Shown here in pieces: positions 23,801 to 36,083 of a stretch of 64,000 bases of DNA. The position numbers and the translations under genes were made by a program. Position 1 is the stretch's first letter; each line of letters begins with the position of its first letter. A model generated the notes under the pieces. That model saw nothing but the letters and a program-made list of their open reading frames with translations. It had not been told where the DNA came from and did not search any database. Origin of the DNA: Pagrus major (taxonomy: Eukaryota; Chordata; Actinopteri; Spariformes; Sparidae); assembly GCF_040436345.1 (NCBI RefSeq), contig NC_133237.1, positions 24,495,749 through 24,559,748 of the forward strand, in the 5' to 3' direction.

Positions 23801-26800
23801 ACTTACCGCTGATCCATCAAGGCATGGACACAGGACCTCTGGTGGTGTCTTGCAATGTCAGGCACCACAGCGGTGACAGTGGAGTGTGAGGTGGGGCCCT
23901 CATGGATCCGACTCGAAGGATCCGTTGCAAACACCGTTATTCCTGACACCACAGGACACCACCAGAGGCCCTGTGTCCATGCCTTGACATATCAGAAGCA
24001 AGTCCAATCCAAGGTGGAGCCTCCGTGGATGCTTGATTGGATCAGGATCGTGACAAAGTACGTGACAGAGTGCTCAAGGCGTCTTTGTTACAATCCCAAC
24101 TGATTGAGCATCGCTGGGACCTGCAGGGACAAGTCCGATCCAAGGTTTCCCAGCAGAACATTCCATTGTAACGAGAAGATCAATGTTTTTCACTTCACCT
24201 GTGGGTCCTTTATTGTTGAGGCTGATTGGTGTAGCTCTAACAATGATTCAGATCGAGTCACGCTGCTTGTTTTATTTGTTTCAGGGGACGACAGGGAATC
24301 CAAAGGGAGCCACTCTTTCTCACCACAATATTGTAAATAACGCTTACTTTGTGGGTCTCCGAATGGGTTTCGAATGGAGAGTAAGTCCATATTTTTCTCT
24401 TGATTTGAAGAAAACAGAAATAGTGAAAATGTAAGCAATATTATTTTCCGTCTTCCCATCAGCCTCGGGTGCGAATATGCGTGCCCGTACCGTTGTACCA
24501 CTGCTTTGGCTCAGTGCTGGCCGGGATGTGCATGGCGGTGAATGGTGCCACACTGGTCTTCCCAGCTACTGGCTACGACAGCAAGGCCAACCTAGAGGCC
24601 ATTCAGAGTGAAAAGTATGGCACTTCATCATCCGAATCACTTTTGAAATTTACAACATTATCAACTTTTCACTGATTGCATTTAATGTTTTTAAACTCAA
24701 GGTGCAACGTCCTCTACGGCACTCCCACGATGTTCACCGACATGATTAACCAAGACATACACAAGTACGATTTGTCGTCAGTTGAGTCTGGTAAGAGATC
24801 TGAACATAAAAACATGATAAATGTGTGTTGAATTTGGTGTGATGTTTGACTCGTCCTCGTCTATGTGCTGCTGTTTTAAGGCCTCATGGGAGGTGCACCG
24901 TGTCCTCCGGAGATTTTGAGAAAACTACAAACAGACATGAACATGAAAGAGATATCGGTGAGCGATACATGTCCGATACCTTTTCAGATAATACTGTATG
25001 AGACGGTAAAGTTTGTTTCAGCATATCTGAACATGCGTGCGTTGTGTTTCAACAGGTAGTTTATGGAACCACTGAGAACAGCCCTGTTACATTTATAGGA
25101 TTTCCACACGACAACGAGGAGCTGAAGCTGAATACTGTGGGATGTATCATGAGCCACACTGAGGTATACCACAATTTCTTCTTGTATCTATATATAACAG
25201 CGACAGCACTGTGACTTATTCCAGTGAGTCTTTACTATAGGCTAAAGTGGTGGACCCTAGTGGGGAGATTGTCCCTCTGGGGACTCCAGGAGAGCTGATG
25301 ATCAGAGGCAGCTGTGTGATGCACGGATACTGGGATGATCCTGAGAAAACCAGAGAGGCTATCTGTCCAGCCCGCTGGTACAGGACAGGGTGAGTCCAAC
25401 GTATCTTTGACGACAGAGGAAAATACAGACACATGTTACAGGGATGGATGCTCACAGGTGAAGATTTGAGTTTCAAGAATGTGTCTTTAAACATCTCAAA
25501 ACGTTTTCAGAGCCAATAAAATGCATTTTGAAGCATTTGGTCAAATAAGATTAACCTTAGAGAAACAGTACTGCTACAAACTGCAGGTGTTTTGTGTCGT
25601 TCTAAAAAATGTCGGATGCAGTTGAAAAAAAAAAAAGCTAAAAAAAACCCCAAACATGTTTTAAAGATGTAATCAGAAATGAAGTCATATAATCCTTGAT
25701 AATGATAATAATCCAATAAATTACAATTTTTTTCAAATGAAATCTGAAAAATTACACTTTAGTTATATATATAAAAAAGTTTTATAAACCATTTATTAAG
25801 CAATTGTTTCTTGGAAAGTTCTAGTTGATGTTTCTAAATTTTTTTTTGCAAATGATAATCCATTTACGACGCACAATATTTAGTATGTTAAAGATAAAAA
25901 GTGTTGTGGAAACTCAATTTTGCTAAACGTGACAGAATGAAAATACAGTTTCTTACAAAAAGAAACAAAACAGATTTACACAGGAAGCACATATTAATGA
26001 AATTAAAGCTGTTCTCAATGTAATCTTATAGTGTTGTCACAAGTATTGATATTCGATACCATGGGGAAAAAAATGACACAACATCGAGTGCATAACATTT
26101 TTAGATTTTTATTAAGAGAAAAATATAACAAGGCTTGAAGGAGGCAGGGCGATGTGGGAGCTGCAGCAGTGCATGTGTCAACTTGCTGTTGGAGAGGAGA
26201 GTGAAAAATCACAGCTGGTGAACTGAAACTGCTTCAAATATTCAGAATCGATAGTTTTGACAATGGTACCGAGCCTCTGATATAAGTCCTTGTAGTTTTT
26301 GAATTGCAGCCATTTCTGTATCGCACTATATTGTTGTTATTATAAAGTGTTATCCGTATTCCTGACTACATGTAATCTGTTACATCTCGTGTGATTTCCC
26401 TCTACTCAGTGACACGGCCAGTCTGAACAGTCTGGGTTACTGTCGCATCGAAGGACGGCTGAAGGACATGATCATCCGAGGAGGGGAGAACATCTACCCC
26501 GCTGAGATAGAGCAGTTTCTATACACACATCCCAAAGTACAGGAGGTGCAGGTGAGACTGGGAACCACTGGAGGGCAGCAAAGATCAGAAACACTCTCTC
26601 CAAACAGTCGACAGTGAAGATAATGTGAAACAAAATGTGTCATGAGAGTTGTTCTTGTTCCTCTGTTCGTCTCCCAGGTGGTCGGAGTGAAAGACGAGAG
26701 GATGGGCGAGCAGGTGTGTGCCTGCATCAGGCTGAAGGAGGGCCAGACCTCCAGTACAGAGGAGATAAGAGCATTCTGCAAAGGCCAGGTGAGAGGAGGT

Positions 26801-27087
26801 GGTGGATAAGACTGCAGAAAGTGAAGAGCTGCACCGTTTGTGGGACTGATATTTGTTTTTCCCCCCACAGATTTCTCACTTCAAGATCCCACACTACGTG
26901 TTCTTTGTAGACAGCTACCCTCTGACAGCCTCTGGAAAGGTACGATACTCTAACACCAACACACCTGAACTATCAAGATGATTTATGCTTTGTATAAAAA
27001 TTAAACTGAAATGGCTGCTACTGTCTGTTTTTGTAGATCAAGAAGATGACATTAAAGGAGAGAATGGAGGAGAAATTAGGTCTTTAA
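20878..27087 (+). CDS. acsf2: Acyl-CoA synthetase family member 2, mitochondrial
   Basis: A medium-chain acyl-CoA synthetase of the ANL adenylating superfamily. It activates fatty acids through an acyl-AMP and then forms the CoA thioester. Sixteen exons: 20878-20999, 21656-21851, 22483-22611, 22737-22790, 22916-23034, 23132-23294, 24285-24380, 24463-24614, 24702-24790, 24881-24957, 25056-25163, 25241-25389, 26410-26551, 26678-26788, 26871-26939 and 27037-27087. They total 1827 nt, giving 608 residues (human about 615). All phases agree. The first 40 residues are rich in Arg, Ser and Leu and nearly free of acidic residues, as for a mitochondrial presequence. Motifs: P-loop [10 protein letters not shown] (260-269), YGTTE (402-406), the catalytic loop with RTGD ending at D486, the hinge region [16 protein letters not shown] (500-515), and SGK with the C-domain catalytic lysine at 592. 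All key residues are present, so the enzyme should be active. Intron 6 carries a ruined Tc1-like element. Confidence 0.95.
21875..22215. repeat. Dispersed repeats in acsf2 intron 2
   Basis: From about 21875 the sequence 'AGTTCACCC...TCATTATCTACTCACC...TAGTCCACAAAACATTTCTGGAGC' matches, from memory, a common fish repeat. Next to it, about 22090-22215 holds imperfect units of GGCTGGAAAATTGTCCCAACATC followed by AAAAATAT. The same motif occurs at about 10125-10165. Confidence 0.55.
23345..24237. mobile_element. Degenerate Tc1/mariner relic in acsf2 intron 6
   Basis: The + strand keeps a recognisable C-terminal transposase stretch, [26 protein letters not shown], near 23569-23655. This corresponds to the family's SPDLNPIEHLWD segment that carries the last catalytic acidic residue. 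The preceding catalytic Asp block (DNAPCHTA in the family) is deleted, and the frame has stops. Similar pieces (CAAAGAGCTCAAG, TCACAATCCCAA) recur between 23720 and 24110, so the copy is internally rearranged. The ends look like inverted repeats: 'ACTGATCATCCACAACATTTAAAGGACCAACAGGT...GGGAAACCTTGG' on the left and 'CCAAGGTTTCCC...CACCTGTGGGTCCTTTATTGTT...' on the right. The copy is dead. Confidence 0.7.
25390..26409 (+). other. acsf2 intron 12
   Basis: The longest acsf2 intron apart from the TE-bearing one. It is A/T-rich, with a poly-A run at 25625-25645. A segment near 26035-26110 ('TGTCACAAGTATTGATATTCGATACCATGG') resembles a dispersed fish repeat. No coding content was seen. Confidence 0.5.
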
Positions 27088-27323
27088 CTTTGTGATGGAC
27101 TGAACCTGCACCTGCTTTCTTCCCTGTCAGATACTGTAATCTGACTGATCAGCTGTTAGAACTTGAAATTCATCAACTTTTACCTCACATTTATGATCTA
27201 TGGAAGCATATTGCTGCCATACCAGAAAAAAAAAATCCTCAGGGCTTCCGTAGGATATTGTTATTACACGAAGAAATTATATGTTTGTATATTATAATAA
27301 TAATGCTATAATCTTGCTATAAC

Positions 27324-27329
27324 AATAAA
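27324..27329 (+). terminator. acsf2 poly(A) signal candidate
   Basis: AATAAA lies about 240 bases after the acsf2 stop codon, inside an A/T-rich tract. Confidence 0.55.
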
Positions 27330-27679
27330 ATCTTTAGGTTATAACGTGATACTGATCCATTTGTGTTTTTTTGGTGAGGTATCAATATGCTGCCATAATG
27401 ATAACACTAATAAAAGTACAGAGGTAATATCATCTTTGAGCTTGAAATTTCATTATTGATCTTGAAAAAAGTTTCAAAGAAACATTTTTTTACAGTGACA
27501 ACATTTTGTGTGAAACCGTGTGAAAGCAAAATTTCTTACATTTAGATAAACTTTTTTTTCTGGTGAATTTTATTTTTCTTGTGTTCATTTTGGAAAGAAT
27601 TGGACAGGACTGTAAAACTAAACAATAAAATAAATAAATAAAAAAAATTTGGTGAAAAAATCTTTTCTGGTTTGTATCG

Positions 27680-28130
27680 GAGTGAAAGTGTTTTTTGTTG
27701 TTTTTTTTGTTTTGTTTTTGATGTCTGAAACCAAAATATTATTATTTTTTTATCTCAGGGACAAAATTTTAAATAAAAGTGAAAAGTGAAAAAAAAAAGC
27801 TTGAAACACAAGAAAAAACTGAAAAGTTGTTGTTGTAACCCTAACCCTTTTCATTTCAGAGACAAAAAAAAGTGAGAATAACATTTTGTGAAAAACATTT
27901 TTTCATGTGTCAAACTGAGTGAAAAGGAAGATTTTCAGGTTTTTTTTTTTCATGTCCAAAACCAAGTGAAAAACATTTCTTTCATAAACAAAATGTTCTT
28001 TCTTGTGTAAAATTAGTAAAATGAAAACAGAAAGAATTGGGAGATTTTTTCTTTCATGTCTGCAACCAAGTAGATTTTTTTTTTCATGTCTGAAAAAAGT
28101 TTTATTCTTATTCATTTTCTTTTTTCAATT
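27680..28130. repeat. Degenerate TTTTCATGTCTGAAACCAAGTGAAAA repeat
   Basis: Irregular units occur around 27718, 27903, 27948, 28056 and 28085, each with a T-run, (C/G)ATGT, then AAACCAAGTGAAAA-like sequence. A similar stretch (TTTTCATGTGAGAAAGTGAGTGAA) appears on the far side of the satellite near 43610. Confidence 0.55.
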
Positions 28131-28639
28131 TTTTTTTTCAAAATTCTAACTCTCCCCAAAATCATCAATATTCTGACTTCCCCCCCAAATTCTGACTTTT
28201 TTCCCTCAACTTTTCTCTTAAAAATGTGACTTTTTTCACAATTTTTTCCAAGTTTCTCCTCAAAATTCTTTTTTCCAAAAATTTCTAATTTTTTTTCTCT
28301 CAACTTTTTCTCTTAAAATTGTGACTTTTCTTTCTAATTTTCAAACTTTTCTCTTAAAATTGTGACTTTTTTCGCCATTTTTTTCCAAAGTTCTAACTTT
28401 CCCCCAAAAAAGTTTCTCCTCAAAATTCTGACTTTTTTCCCCTAATTTCTGACTTTTTTTTCTCTCAACTTTTCCTCAAAATTCCGACTTAAAATCTGAC
28501 CTTTTTCTCAAAATTCTGACTTTTCCCCCCAAAAGGTTCCCCTCAATATTCTGACTTTTTGCCCCAGACTTTTTCTGAAAATTTTGACTTTTGTTTCAAA
28601 CTTTTCCTCAAAATTCTGAAATTCATTGTCTTTTTTTCC

Positions 28640-28800
28640 CGTTAAAGGTTTTTTTTCCATCAACATGGCAAATTTTTCCTCACTCGATTCGAGGGTCTAA
28701 GGACAGAGGATGTCGTTCACTGTACAGATTGTAAAGCCCATTGAGGCAATGTGATTGTGATTTTGGGCTATTTAAATAAAATGGATTTGATTTGTGATTT
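28640..28800 (+). mobile_element. Retroposon 3'-end copy 1
   Basis: It contains the shared block 'CGAGGGTCTAAGGACAGAGG', 'TTGTAAAGCCCATTGAGGCA' and 'GGGCTATTTAAATAAAATGG', followed by TTTGATTTGTGATTTGAC. The tail passes without a break into the satellite. From memory, this block is the 3' end of a dispersed retroposon common in percomorph fish. This copy lacks the TTGCATGTCTGTCCGTCC part. Confidence 0.7.
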
Positions 28801-29860
28801 GACTTTTTTCCTCAACTTTTTCCGAAAATTTTGACTTTTGTTTCAAACTTTTTCTGAAAATTTTGACTTTGGTTTCAAACTTTTTCTGAAAATTTTGACT
28901 TTTTTTTTTCAAACTTTTCTCTTAAAATTCTGATTTTTTTCACCATTTTTTCCCCCGAAGTTCTAACTTTTGCCCAAAAAAGTCTCCTCAAAATTCTGAA
29001 TTTTTTTCCAAACTTTTTCTCAAAATTCCGATTTAAAATCTGACCTTTTTCTCAAAATTCTGACTCTCCTCCCCAAAAGGTTCCCCTCAATATTCTGACT
29101 TTTTGCCCCAGACTTTTTCTGAAAATTTTGACTTTTGTTTCAAACTTTTTCTTAAAATTCTGAAATTTTTCCCCTCAACTTCTCATAAAATTCTAACTCC
29201 CCCTCCAAAATCTTTCTTAAAATCTTACATTTTTCTCAAAATTCTGACTTTTCTCCTCAACTTTTTCTGAAAATTTTGACTTTTTTTTCAAACTTTTCTC
29301 TTAAAATTCTGACTTTTTTTCCAAACTTTTTCGCAAAATTCCGATTTAAAATCTGACCTTTTTCGCAAAATTCTGACTCTCCTCCCCAAAAGTTTCTCCT
29401 CAATATTCTGACTTTTTCTGAAAATTTTTAACTTTTGTTTCAAACTTCTTCTCAAAATTCTGACTTTTTCCGCAGTTGTTTTCTCAGAATTCTAACTTTT
29501 CTTCCCTCAACCCTTTTCTGAAAGTTCTGACTTTGATCCTCAACTTTTTCTGAAAATTTTGACTTTTGTTTCAAACTTCTTCTGAAAACTTTTCTCAAAC
29601 CCTTTCTCAAACCTTTTCTCAAAATTCTAACTTTTTCCTAAAACGTTTCTCCTTAAAATTCTGACTTTTCCCCCCAAATTTCTAACTTTTTCCCCTTAAC
29701 TTTTCTCATAAAATTCAAACTTCCTCCCTCCAAAATCTTTCTTAAAATCTAACATTTTTCTCAAAATTCTGACTTTTCCCCTCAACTGTTTCTGAAAATT
29801 TTGACTTTTGTTTCAAACTTTTTCCTCAAAATTCTGATTTTTTCCCCCCAAATTTTTCTC

Positions 29861-30112
29861 AACATCTATTGCATGTCTGTCCGTCCTGGCAGGGGGATCC
29901 CTCCTCTGTGGGTCTTCCTGAGGTTTCTTCCATTGTCTTTTTTTCCCGTTAAAGGTTTTTTTTTCCATCAACATGGCAAATTTTTCCTCACTCGATTCGA
30001 GGGTCTAAGGACAGAGGATGTCGTTCACTGTACAGATTGTAAAGCCCATTGAGGCAATGTGATTGTGATTTTGGGCTATTTAAATAAAATGGATTTGATT
30101 TTTGATTTGACT
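29861..30112 (+). mobile_element. Retroposon 3'-end copy 2
   Basis: It begins AACATCTATTGCATGTCTGT and carries the GGATCCCTCCTCTG block, the CGAGGGTCTAAGG block and the AATAAAATGG tail. It is followed directly by satellite. It lies about 1.17 kb before the nearly identical copy 3. Confidence 0.75.
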
Positions 30113-31027
30113 TTTTTCCTCAACTTTTTCTGAAAATTTTGACCTTTGTTTCAAACTTTTTCTGAAAATTTTGACTTTGGTTTCAAACTTTTTCTGAAAA
30201 TTTTGACTTTTTTTCAAACTTTTCTCTTAAAATTCTGATTTTTTTCACCATTTTTTCCCCACAAAGTTCTAACTTTTGCCCAAAAAAGTTTCTCCTCAAA
30301 ATTCTGACTTTTTTTCAAACTTTTTCTCAAAATTCCGATTTAAAATCTGACCTTTTTCTCAAAATTCTGACTCTCCTCCCTAAAAGTTTCTCAATATTCT
30401 GACTTTTTGCCCCAGACTTTTTCTGAAAATTTTAACTTGTTTCAAACTTCTTCTCAAAATTCTGACTTCTTTCTTAAAATTCTGACTTTTTCCTAAAAAT
30501 ACTGAATTTTACCGCAGTTGTTTTCTCAGAATTCTAACTTTTCTTCCCTCAACCCTTTTCTGAAAGTTCTGACTTTGTTCCTCAACTTTTTCTGAAAATT
30601 TTGACTTTTGTTTCAAACTTTTTCTGAAAACTTTTTCCCAAAACGTTTCTCCTCATAATTCTGACTTTTTTTTCTCATTTTCAAACTTTTCTCTTAAAAT
30701 TGTGACTTTTCTTGCCATTTTTTTCTCCAAAGTTCTAACTTTTCCCCAAAAAAGTTTCTCCTCAAAATTCCGACTTTTCCCCCCAAATTTCTGACTTTTT
30801 TCCCTCAACTTTTCTCATAAAATTCTAACTTTTCACCCCTCCAAAATCTTTCTTAAAATCTAACATTTTTCTGAAAATTCTGACTCTTTCCCCTTTCTGA
30901 AAATTTTGACTTTTGTTTCAAACTTTTTTCTCAAAATTATGACTTTTCTCCTCAACTTTTTCTGAAAATTTTGACTTTTGTTTCAAACTTTTTTCTCAAA
31001 ATTCTGACTCCCCCCCCAAATTTTTCT

Positions 31028-31279
31028 CAACATCTATTGCATGTCTGTCCGTCCTGGCAGGGGGATCCCTCCTCTGTGGGTCTTCCTGAGGTTTCTTCCA
31101 TTGTCTTTTTTTTCCCGTTAAAGGTTTTTTTTTCCATCAACATGGCAAATTTTTCCTCACTCGATTCGAGGGTCTAAGGACAGAGGATGTCGTTCACTGT
31201 ACAGATTGTAAAGCCCATTGAGGCAATGTGATTGTGATTTTGGGCTATTTAAATAAAATGGATTTGATTTGTGATTTGA
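31028..31279 (+). mobile_element. Retroposon 3'-end copy 3
   Basis: Very similar to copy 2 and at the same position relative to its satellite context, which suggests amplification together as one larger unit. Confidence 0.75.
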
Positions 31280-32000
31280 CTTTTTTCCTCAACTTTTTCT
31301 GAAAATTTTGACTTTTGTTTCAAACTTTTTCTGAAAATTTTGACTTTGGTTTCAAACTTTTTCTGAAAATTTTGACTTTTTTTTCCAAACTCTTCTCTCA
31401 AAATTCTGACTTTTTTTCTCTCAAAATTCTGACTTTTTTTCCAAACTTTTTCTCAAAATTCCGATTTAAAATCTGACCTTTTTCTCAAAATTCTGACTCT
31501 CCTCCCCAAAAGGTTCCCCTCAATATTCTGACTTTTTGCCCCAGACTTTTTCTGAAAATTTTTAACTTTTGTTTCAAACTTCTTCTCAAAATTCTGACTA
31601 TTTCCTAAAAATACTGAATTTTTCCGCAGTTTTCTCAGAATTCTAACTTTTCTTCCCTCAACCCTTTTCTGAAAGTTCTGACTTTGTTCCTCAACTTTTT
31701 CTGAAAATTTTGACTTTTGTTTCAAACTTCTTCTGAAAACTTTTCTCAAACCCTTTCTCAAAATTCTAACTTTTTCCTAAAACGTTTCTCCTCAAAATTC
31801 TGACTTTCCCCCCCAAAATTTCTAACTTTTTCCCCTTAACTTTTCTCATAAAATTCAAACTTCCTCCCTCCAAAATCTTTCTTAAAATCTAACATTTTTC
31901 TCAAAATTCTGACTTTTCCCCTCAACTGTTTCTGAAAATTTTGACTTTTGTTTCAAACTTTTTCATCAAAATTCTGACTTTTCCCCCCCAAATTTTTCTC

Positions 32001-32162
32001 AACATCTATTGCATGTCTGTCCGTCCTGGAAGAGGGATCCCTCCTCTGTGGGTCTTTCTAAGGGCAGAGGATGTCGTTCACTGTACAGATTGTAAAGCCC
32101 ATTGAGGCAATGTGATTGTGATTTTGGGCTATTTAAATAAAATGGATTTGATTTTTGATTTG
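32001..32162 (+). mobile_element. Retroposon 3'-end copy 4 (internal deletion)
   Basis: It has both ends of the block but lacks the middle, jumping from GTGGGTCTTTC to AAGGGCAGAGG. It is shorter by about 90 bp than copies 2 and 3. Confidence 0.7.
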
Positions 32163-32944
32163 ACTTTTTTCCTCAACTTTTTCTGAAAATTTTGACCTTT
32201 GTTTCAAACTTTTTCTGAAAATTTTGACTTTGGTTTCAAACTTTTTCTGAAAATTTTAACTTTTGTTTCAAACTTCTTCTCAAAATTCTGACTTCTTTCT
32301 TAAAATTCTGACTTTTTCCTAAAAATACTGAATTTTACCGCAGTTGTTTTCTCAGAATTCTAACTTTTCTTCCCTCAACCCTTTTCTGAAAGTTCTGACT
32401 TTGTTCCTCAACTTTTTCTGAAAATTTTGACTTTTGTTTCAAACTTTTTCTGAAAACTTTTCTCAAACTTTTTCCCAAAACGTTTCTCCTCAAAATTCTG
32501 ACTTTTTTTCTCTCAACTTTTTCCTCATAATTCTGACTTTTCTTTCTCATTTTCAAACTTTTCTCTTAAAATTGTGACTTTTCTTGCCAGTTTTTTCTCC
32601 AAAGTTCTAACTTTTCCCCAAAAAAGTTCCCCCCCAAATTTCTGACTTTTTTCCCTCAACTTTTCTCATAAAATTCTAACTTCACCCCTCCAAAATCTTT
32701 CTTAAAATCTAACATTTTTCTGAAAATTCTGACTCTTTTCCCCTTTCTGAAAATTTTGACTTTTGTTTCAAACTTTTTTCTCAAAATTATGACTTTTCTT
32801 TCTCAAAATTATGACTTTTTTTCTCCAGTTTTCTCTTAAAATTGTGACTTTTTTTCTATAACCTCTCCTCAAAATTCTGAATTTCTTTCACAAATCTTTC
32901 TTAAAATCTGACTTTTTTCTCAAATTTCTGACTCTTTCTGTACA

Positions 32945-33175
32945 TGTGACACCTATTGCATGTCTGTCCGTCCTGGGAGAGGGATCCCTCCTCTGAGGAT
33001 CTTCCTGAGGTTTCTTCCATCGTCTTTTTTTTTTTTTTTTTCCATCAACATGGCAAGTTTTTCCTCACTTGAATCAAGGTTCTAAGGACAGAGGATATCG
33101 TTCACTGTACAGATTGTAAAGCCCATTGAGGCAATGTGATTGTGATTTTGGGCTGTAAAAATAACTATCATAAAT
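32945..33175 (+). mobile_element. Retroposon 3'-end copy 5
   Basis: A diverged copy with an expanded T-run (33026-33042) and a tail that ends GGGCTGTAAAAATAACTATC instead of AATAAAATGG. Confidence 0.7.
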
Positions 33176-34044
33176 AACCTCAACTTTTTCTGAAAATTTT
33201 GACTTTTTGCCCCAAAATATTTCTCAAAAATCCAACTTTTTTTTCAAACTTTTCTCTTAAAATTGTGACTTTTTACGCCAATTTTTTTCCCTCAAAATTC
33301 TGAATTTTTTTTCAAATGTCTCAAAATTCCGATTTAAATCTGACGTTTTTCTCAAAATTCTGACTTTCCCCCCAAGTTTCTCCTCAATATTCTGACTTTT
33401 TTCCCCAGACTTTTTCTGAAATTTTGACTTTTGCTTCAAACCTTTTCTCAAAATTCTGACTTTTTCCCCTAAACTTTTCTCATAAAATTCTAACTTCCCC
33501 CCTCTAAAATCTTTCTTAAAATCTAACATTTTTCTTAAATTTCTGACTTTTTGCCACAAAATTTAGAAAACAATATTGTTTCAAACCTTTTCTCAAAATT
33601 CTAACTTTTCCCCAAAAAGTTTCTCCTCAAAATTCTGACTTTTTCCCCTCAACTTTTTCTGAAAATTTTGACATTTGTTTCAAACTTTTTCTGAAAATTT
33701 TGACTTTTGTTTCAAACTTTTTCTCAAAATTCTGACTTTTTGCCCCAAAATATTTTTCTCTTAAAATTGTGACTTTTTACGCCATTTTTCTCTCTCAAAA
33801 TTCTCACTTTTCCCCAAAAAAAGGTTCTCCTCAAAATTCTGACCCCCCCAACCTTTCTTCAAAATTCCAACTTTTTTCAAAAATATTTCTCAAAATTTCG
33901 ACTTTTTGCCCCAAAATATTTCTCAAAATTCTGACTTTTTTCTAAAAATTCTGACTTTTTTAAAAGAAAAAATATTGACTTTTTCCGCAGTTGTTTTCTC
34001 AAAATTCTAACTTTTTTATCTCAACCCTTTTCTGAAAGTTCTGA

Positions 34045-34680
34045 CTTTTTTCTTTCTTCTGATCGACCACAGGACCCTGGGACCATCTACCTCTCCTGGC
34101 TCCTGCAGCCTCACATACTGTTGGATCCGGATTGTCATTGCTCTCCTTTGTTTCACTATCTCCTTATATCTGTATTTCTGTAAAATTTGATGCCTCTTCA
34201 CTCTTATCTCTCTGTCTCTTACTAATTATCCTGTTTGCCTGCCCTCTTCCAGGTCACCACGGTGGACAGGAGGTTGTGCGGCTCAGGCACCACTTGGCGA
34301 TGCCTCGTCCTGCTCAGTCGTCTCCTGGATCCACACACTTTACATACTTTACATACATTACATTATAATTTGTATCAAATATTCTGTCAATGCAACTTGT
34401 AAACTGTGATTTGTTGTTCTTTTCTGTACATGTGACATCTATTGCATGTCTGTCCGTCCTGGGATAGGGATCCCTCCTCTGAGGATCTTCCTGATGTTTC
34501 TTCCATCGTCTTTTTTTTTTTTTTTTTTTTTTTCCATCAACATGGCAAGTTTTTCCTCACTTGAATCGAGGTTCTAAGGACAGAGGATATCGTTCACTGT
34601 ACAGATTGTAAAGCCCATTGAGGCAATGTGATTATGATTTTGGGCTGTATAAATAAAATTGATTTGATTTTTGATTTGAC
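34045..34680 (+). mobile_element. Retroposon 3'-end copy 6 (long form)
   Basis: This copy extends about 390 bp further 5' than copies 1-5. It includes GATCGACCACAGGACCCTGG, 'GGTCACCACGGTGGACAGG' and TACATACTTTACATACATTAC. The usual TTGCATGTCTGTCC block, a T-run of more than 20 and the AATAAAATTGATTTGA tail follow. It probably shows more of the parent element. Confidence 0.7.
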
Positions 34681-35554
34681 TTTTTTTCCTCAACTTTCTC
34701 TGAAAATTTTGACTTTTTGCCCCAAAATATTTCTCAAAAATCCAACTTTTTGTTCAAACTTTTCTCTTAAAATTGTGACTTTTTACGCCATTTTTTTTTC
34801 TCAAAATTCTGAATTTTTTTTCAAACGTCTCAAAATTCCGATTTAAATCTGACGTTTTTCTCAAAATTCTGACTCCCCCCCCAAGTTTCTCCTCAATATT
34901 CTGACTTTTTCCCCCAGACTTTTTCTGAAATTTTGACTTTTGCTTCAAACCTTTTCTCAAAATTCTGACTTTTTCCCCCTAAACTTTTCTCATAAAATTC
35001 TAACTTCCCCCCCTCCAAAATCTTCTTAAAATCTAACATTTTTCTTAAATTTCTGACTTTTTGCCACAAAATTTTGAAAACAATATTGTTTTAAACCTTT
35101 TCTCAAAATTCTAACTTTTCCCCAAAAAGTTTCTCCTCAAAATTCTGACTTTTTCCCCTCAACTTTTTCTGAAAATTTTGACTTTTGTTTCAAACTTTTT
35201 CTCAAAATTCTGACTTTTCTTTCTCAAAATTCTGACTTTTTGCCCCAAAATATTTTTCTCTTAAAATTGTGACTTTTTACGCCATTTTTCTCTCTCAAAA
35301 TTCTCACTTTTCTCCAAAAAAGGTTCTCCTCAAAATTCTGACACCCCCCAACCTTTCCTCAAAATTCTGACTTTTTTTCCAATTTTTTTCTCAAAATTCC
35401 AACTTTTTGCCCCAAAATATTTCTCAAAATTCTGACTTTTTTCTTAAAATTCTGACTTTAAAAAAAAAACAAAAAAAAAAACTGACTTTTTCCGCAGTTG
35501 TTTTCTCAAAATTCTAACTTTTTTAACTCAACCCTTTTTTTGAAAGTTCTGACT

Positions 35555-36083
35555 TTCTTCTTTCTTCTGATCGACCACGGGCCCCTGGGACCATCTACCT
35601 CTCCTGGCTCCTGCAGCCTCACATACTGTCGGATCCGGATCGTTACACCCTGGCCTTTGTTTCACTATCTCCTTATATCTGTATTTCTGTAAAATTTGAT
35701 GCCTCTTCACTCTTATCTTTCTGTCTCTTACTAATTATCCTGTGTGGCCTGCCCTCTTCCAGGTCACCACGGTGGACAGGAGGTTGTGCGGCTCGGGCAC
35801 CACTTGGCGATGCCTTGTCCTGCTCAGTCGTCTCCTGGATCCACACACTTTACATACTTTACATACATTACATTATAATTTGTATCAGATATTCTGTCAA
35901 TGCAACTTGTAAACTGTGATTTGTTGTTCTTTTCTGTACATCAACATGGCAAATTTTTCCTCATTCGAATCGAGGGTCTAAGGACAAAGGATGTCGTTCA
36001 CTGTACAGATTGTAAAGCCCATTGAGGCAATGGGATTGTGATTTTGGGCTGTATAAATAAAATTGATTTGATTTTTGATTTGA
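35555..36083 (+). mobile_element. Retroposon 3'-end copy 7 (long form, deleted)
   Basis: It repeats copy 6 from GATCGACCACGGGCCCCTGG onward but skips the TTGCATGTCTGTCC...TTTCTTCCATCG part, joining TTTTCTGTACAT to CAACATGGCAAATTTTTCC. The spacing to copy 6 is about 1.4-1.5 kb. Confidence 0.7.

Noticed and set aside
31453-31761. Lysine-rich open frame in the satellite (and similar ones at 28112-28303, 32335-32556, 33257-33559, 34754-34960, 39611-39805)
   Set aside because: They simply translate the AAAGTCAGAATTTTGAGAAA unit (KVRILRK, FEKKFE). Frame and length follow the repeat; there is no domain and no splice or promoter context.
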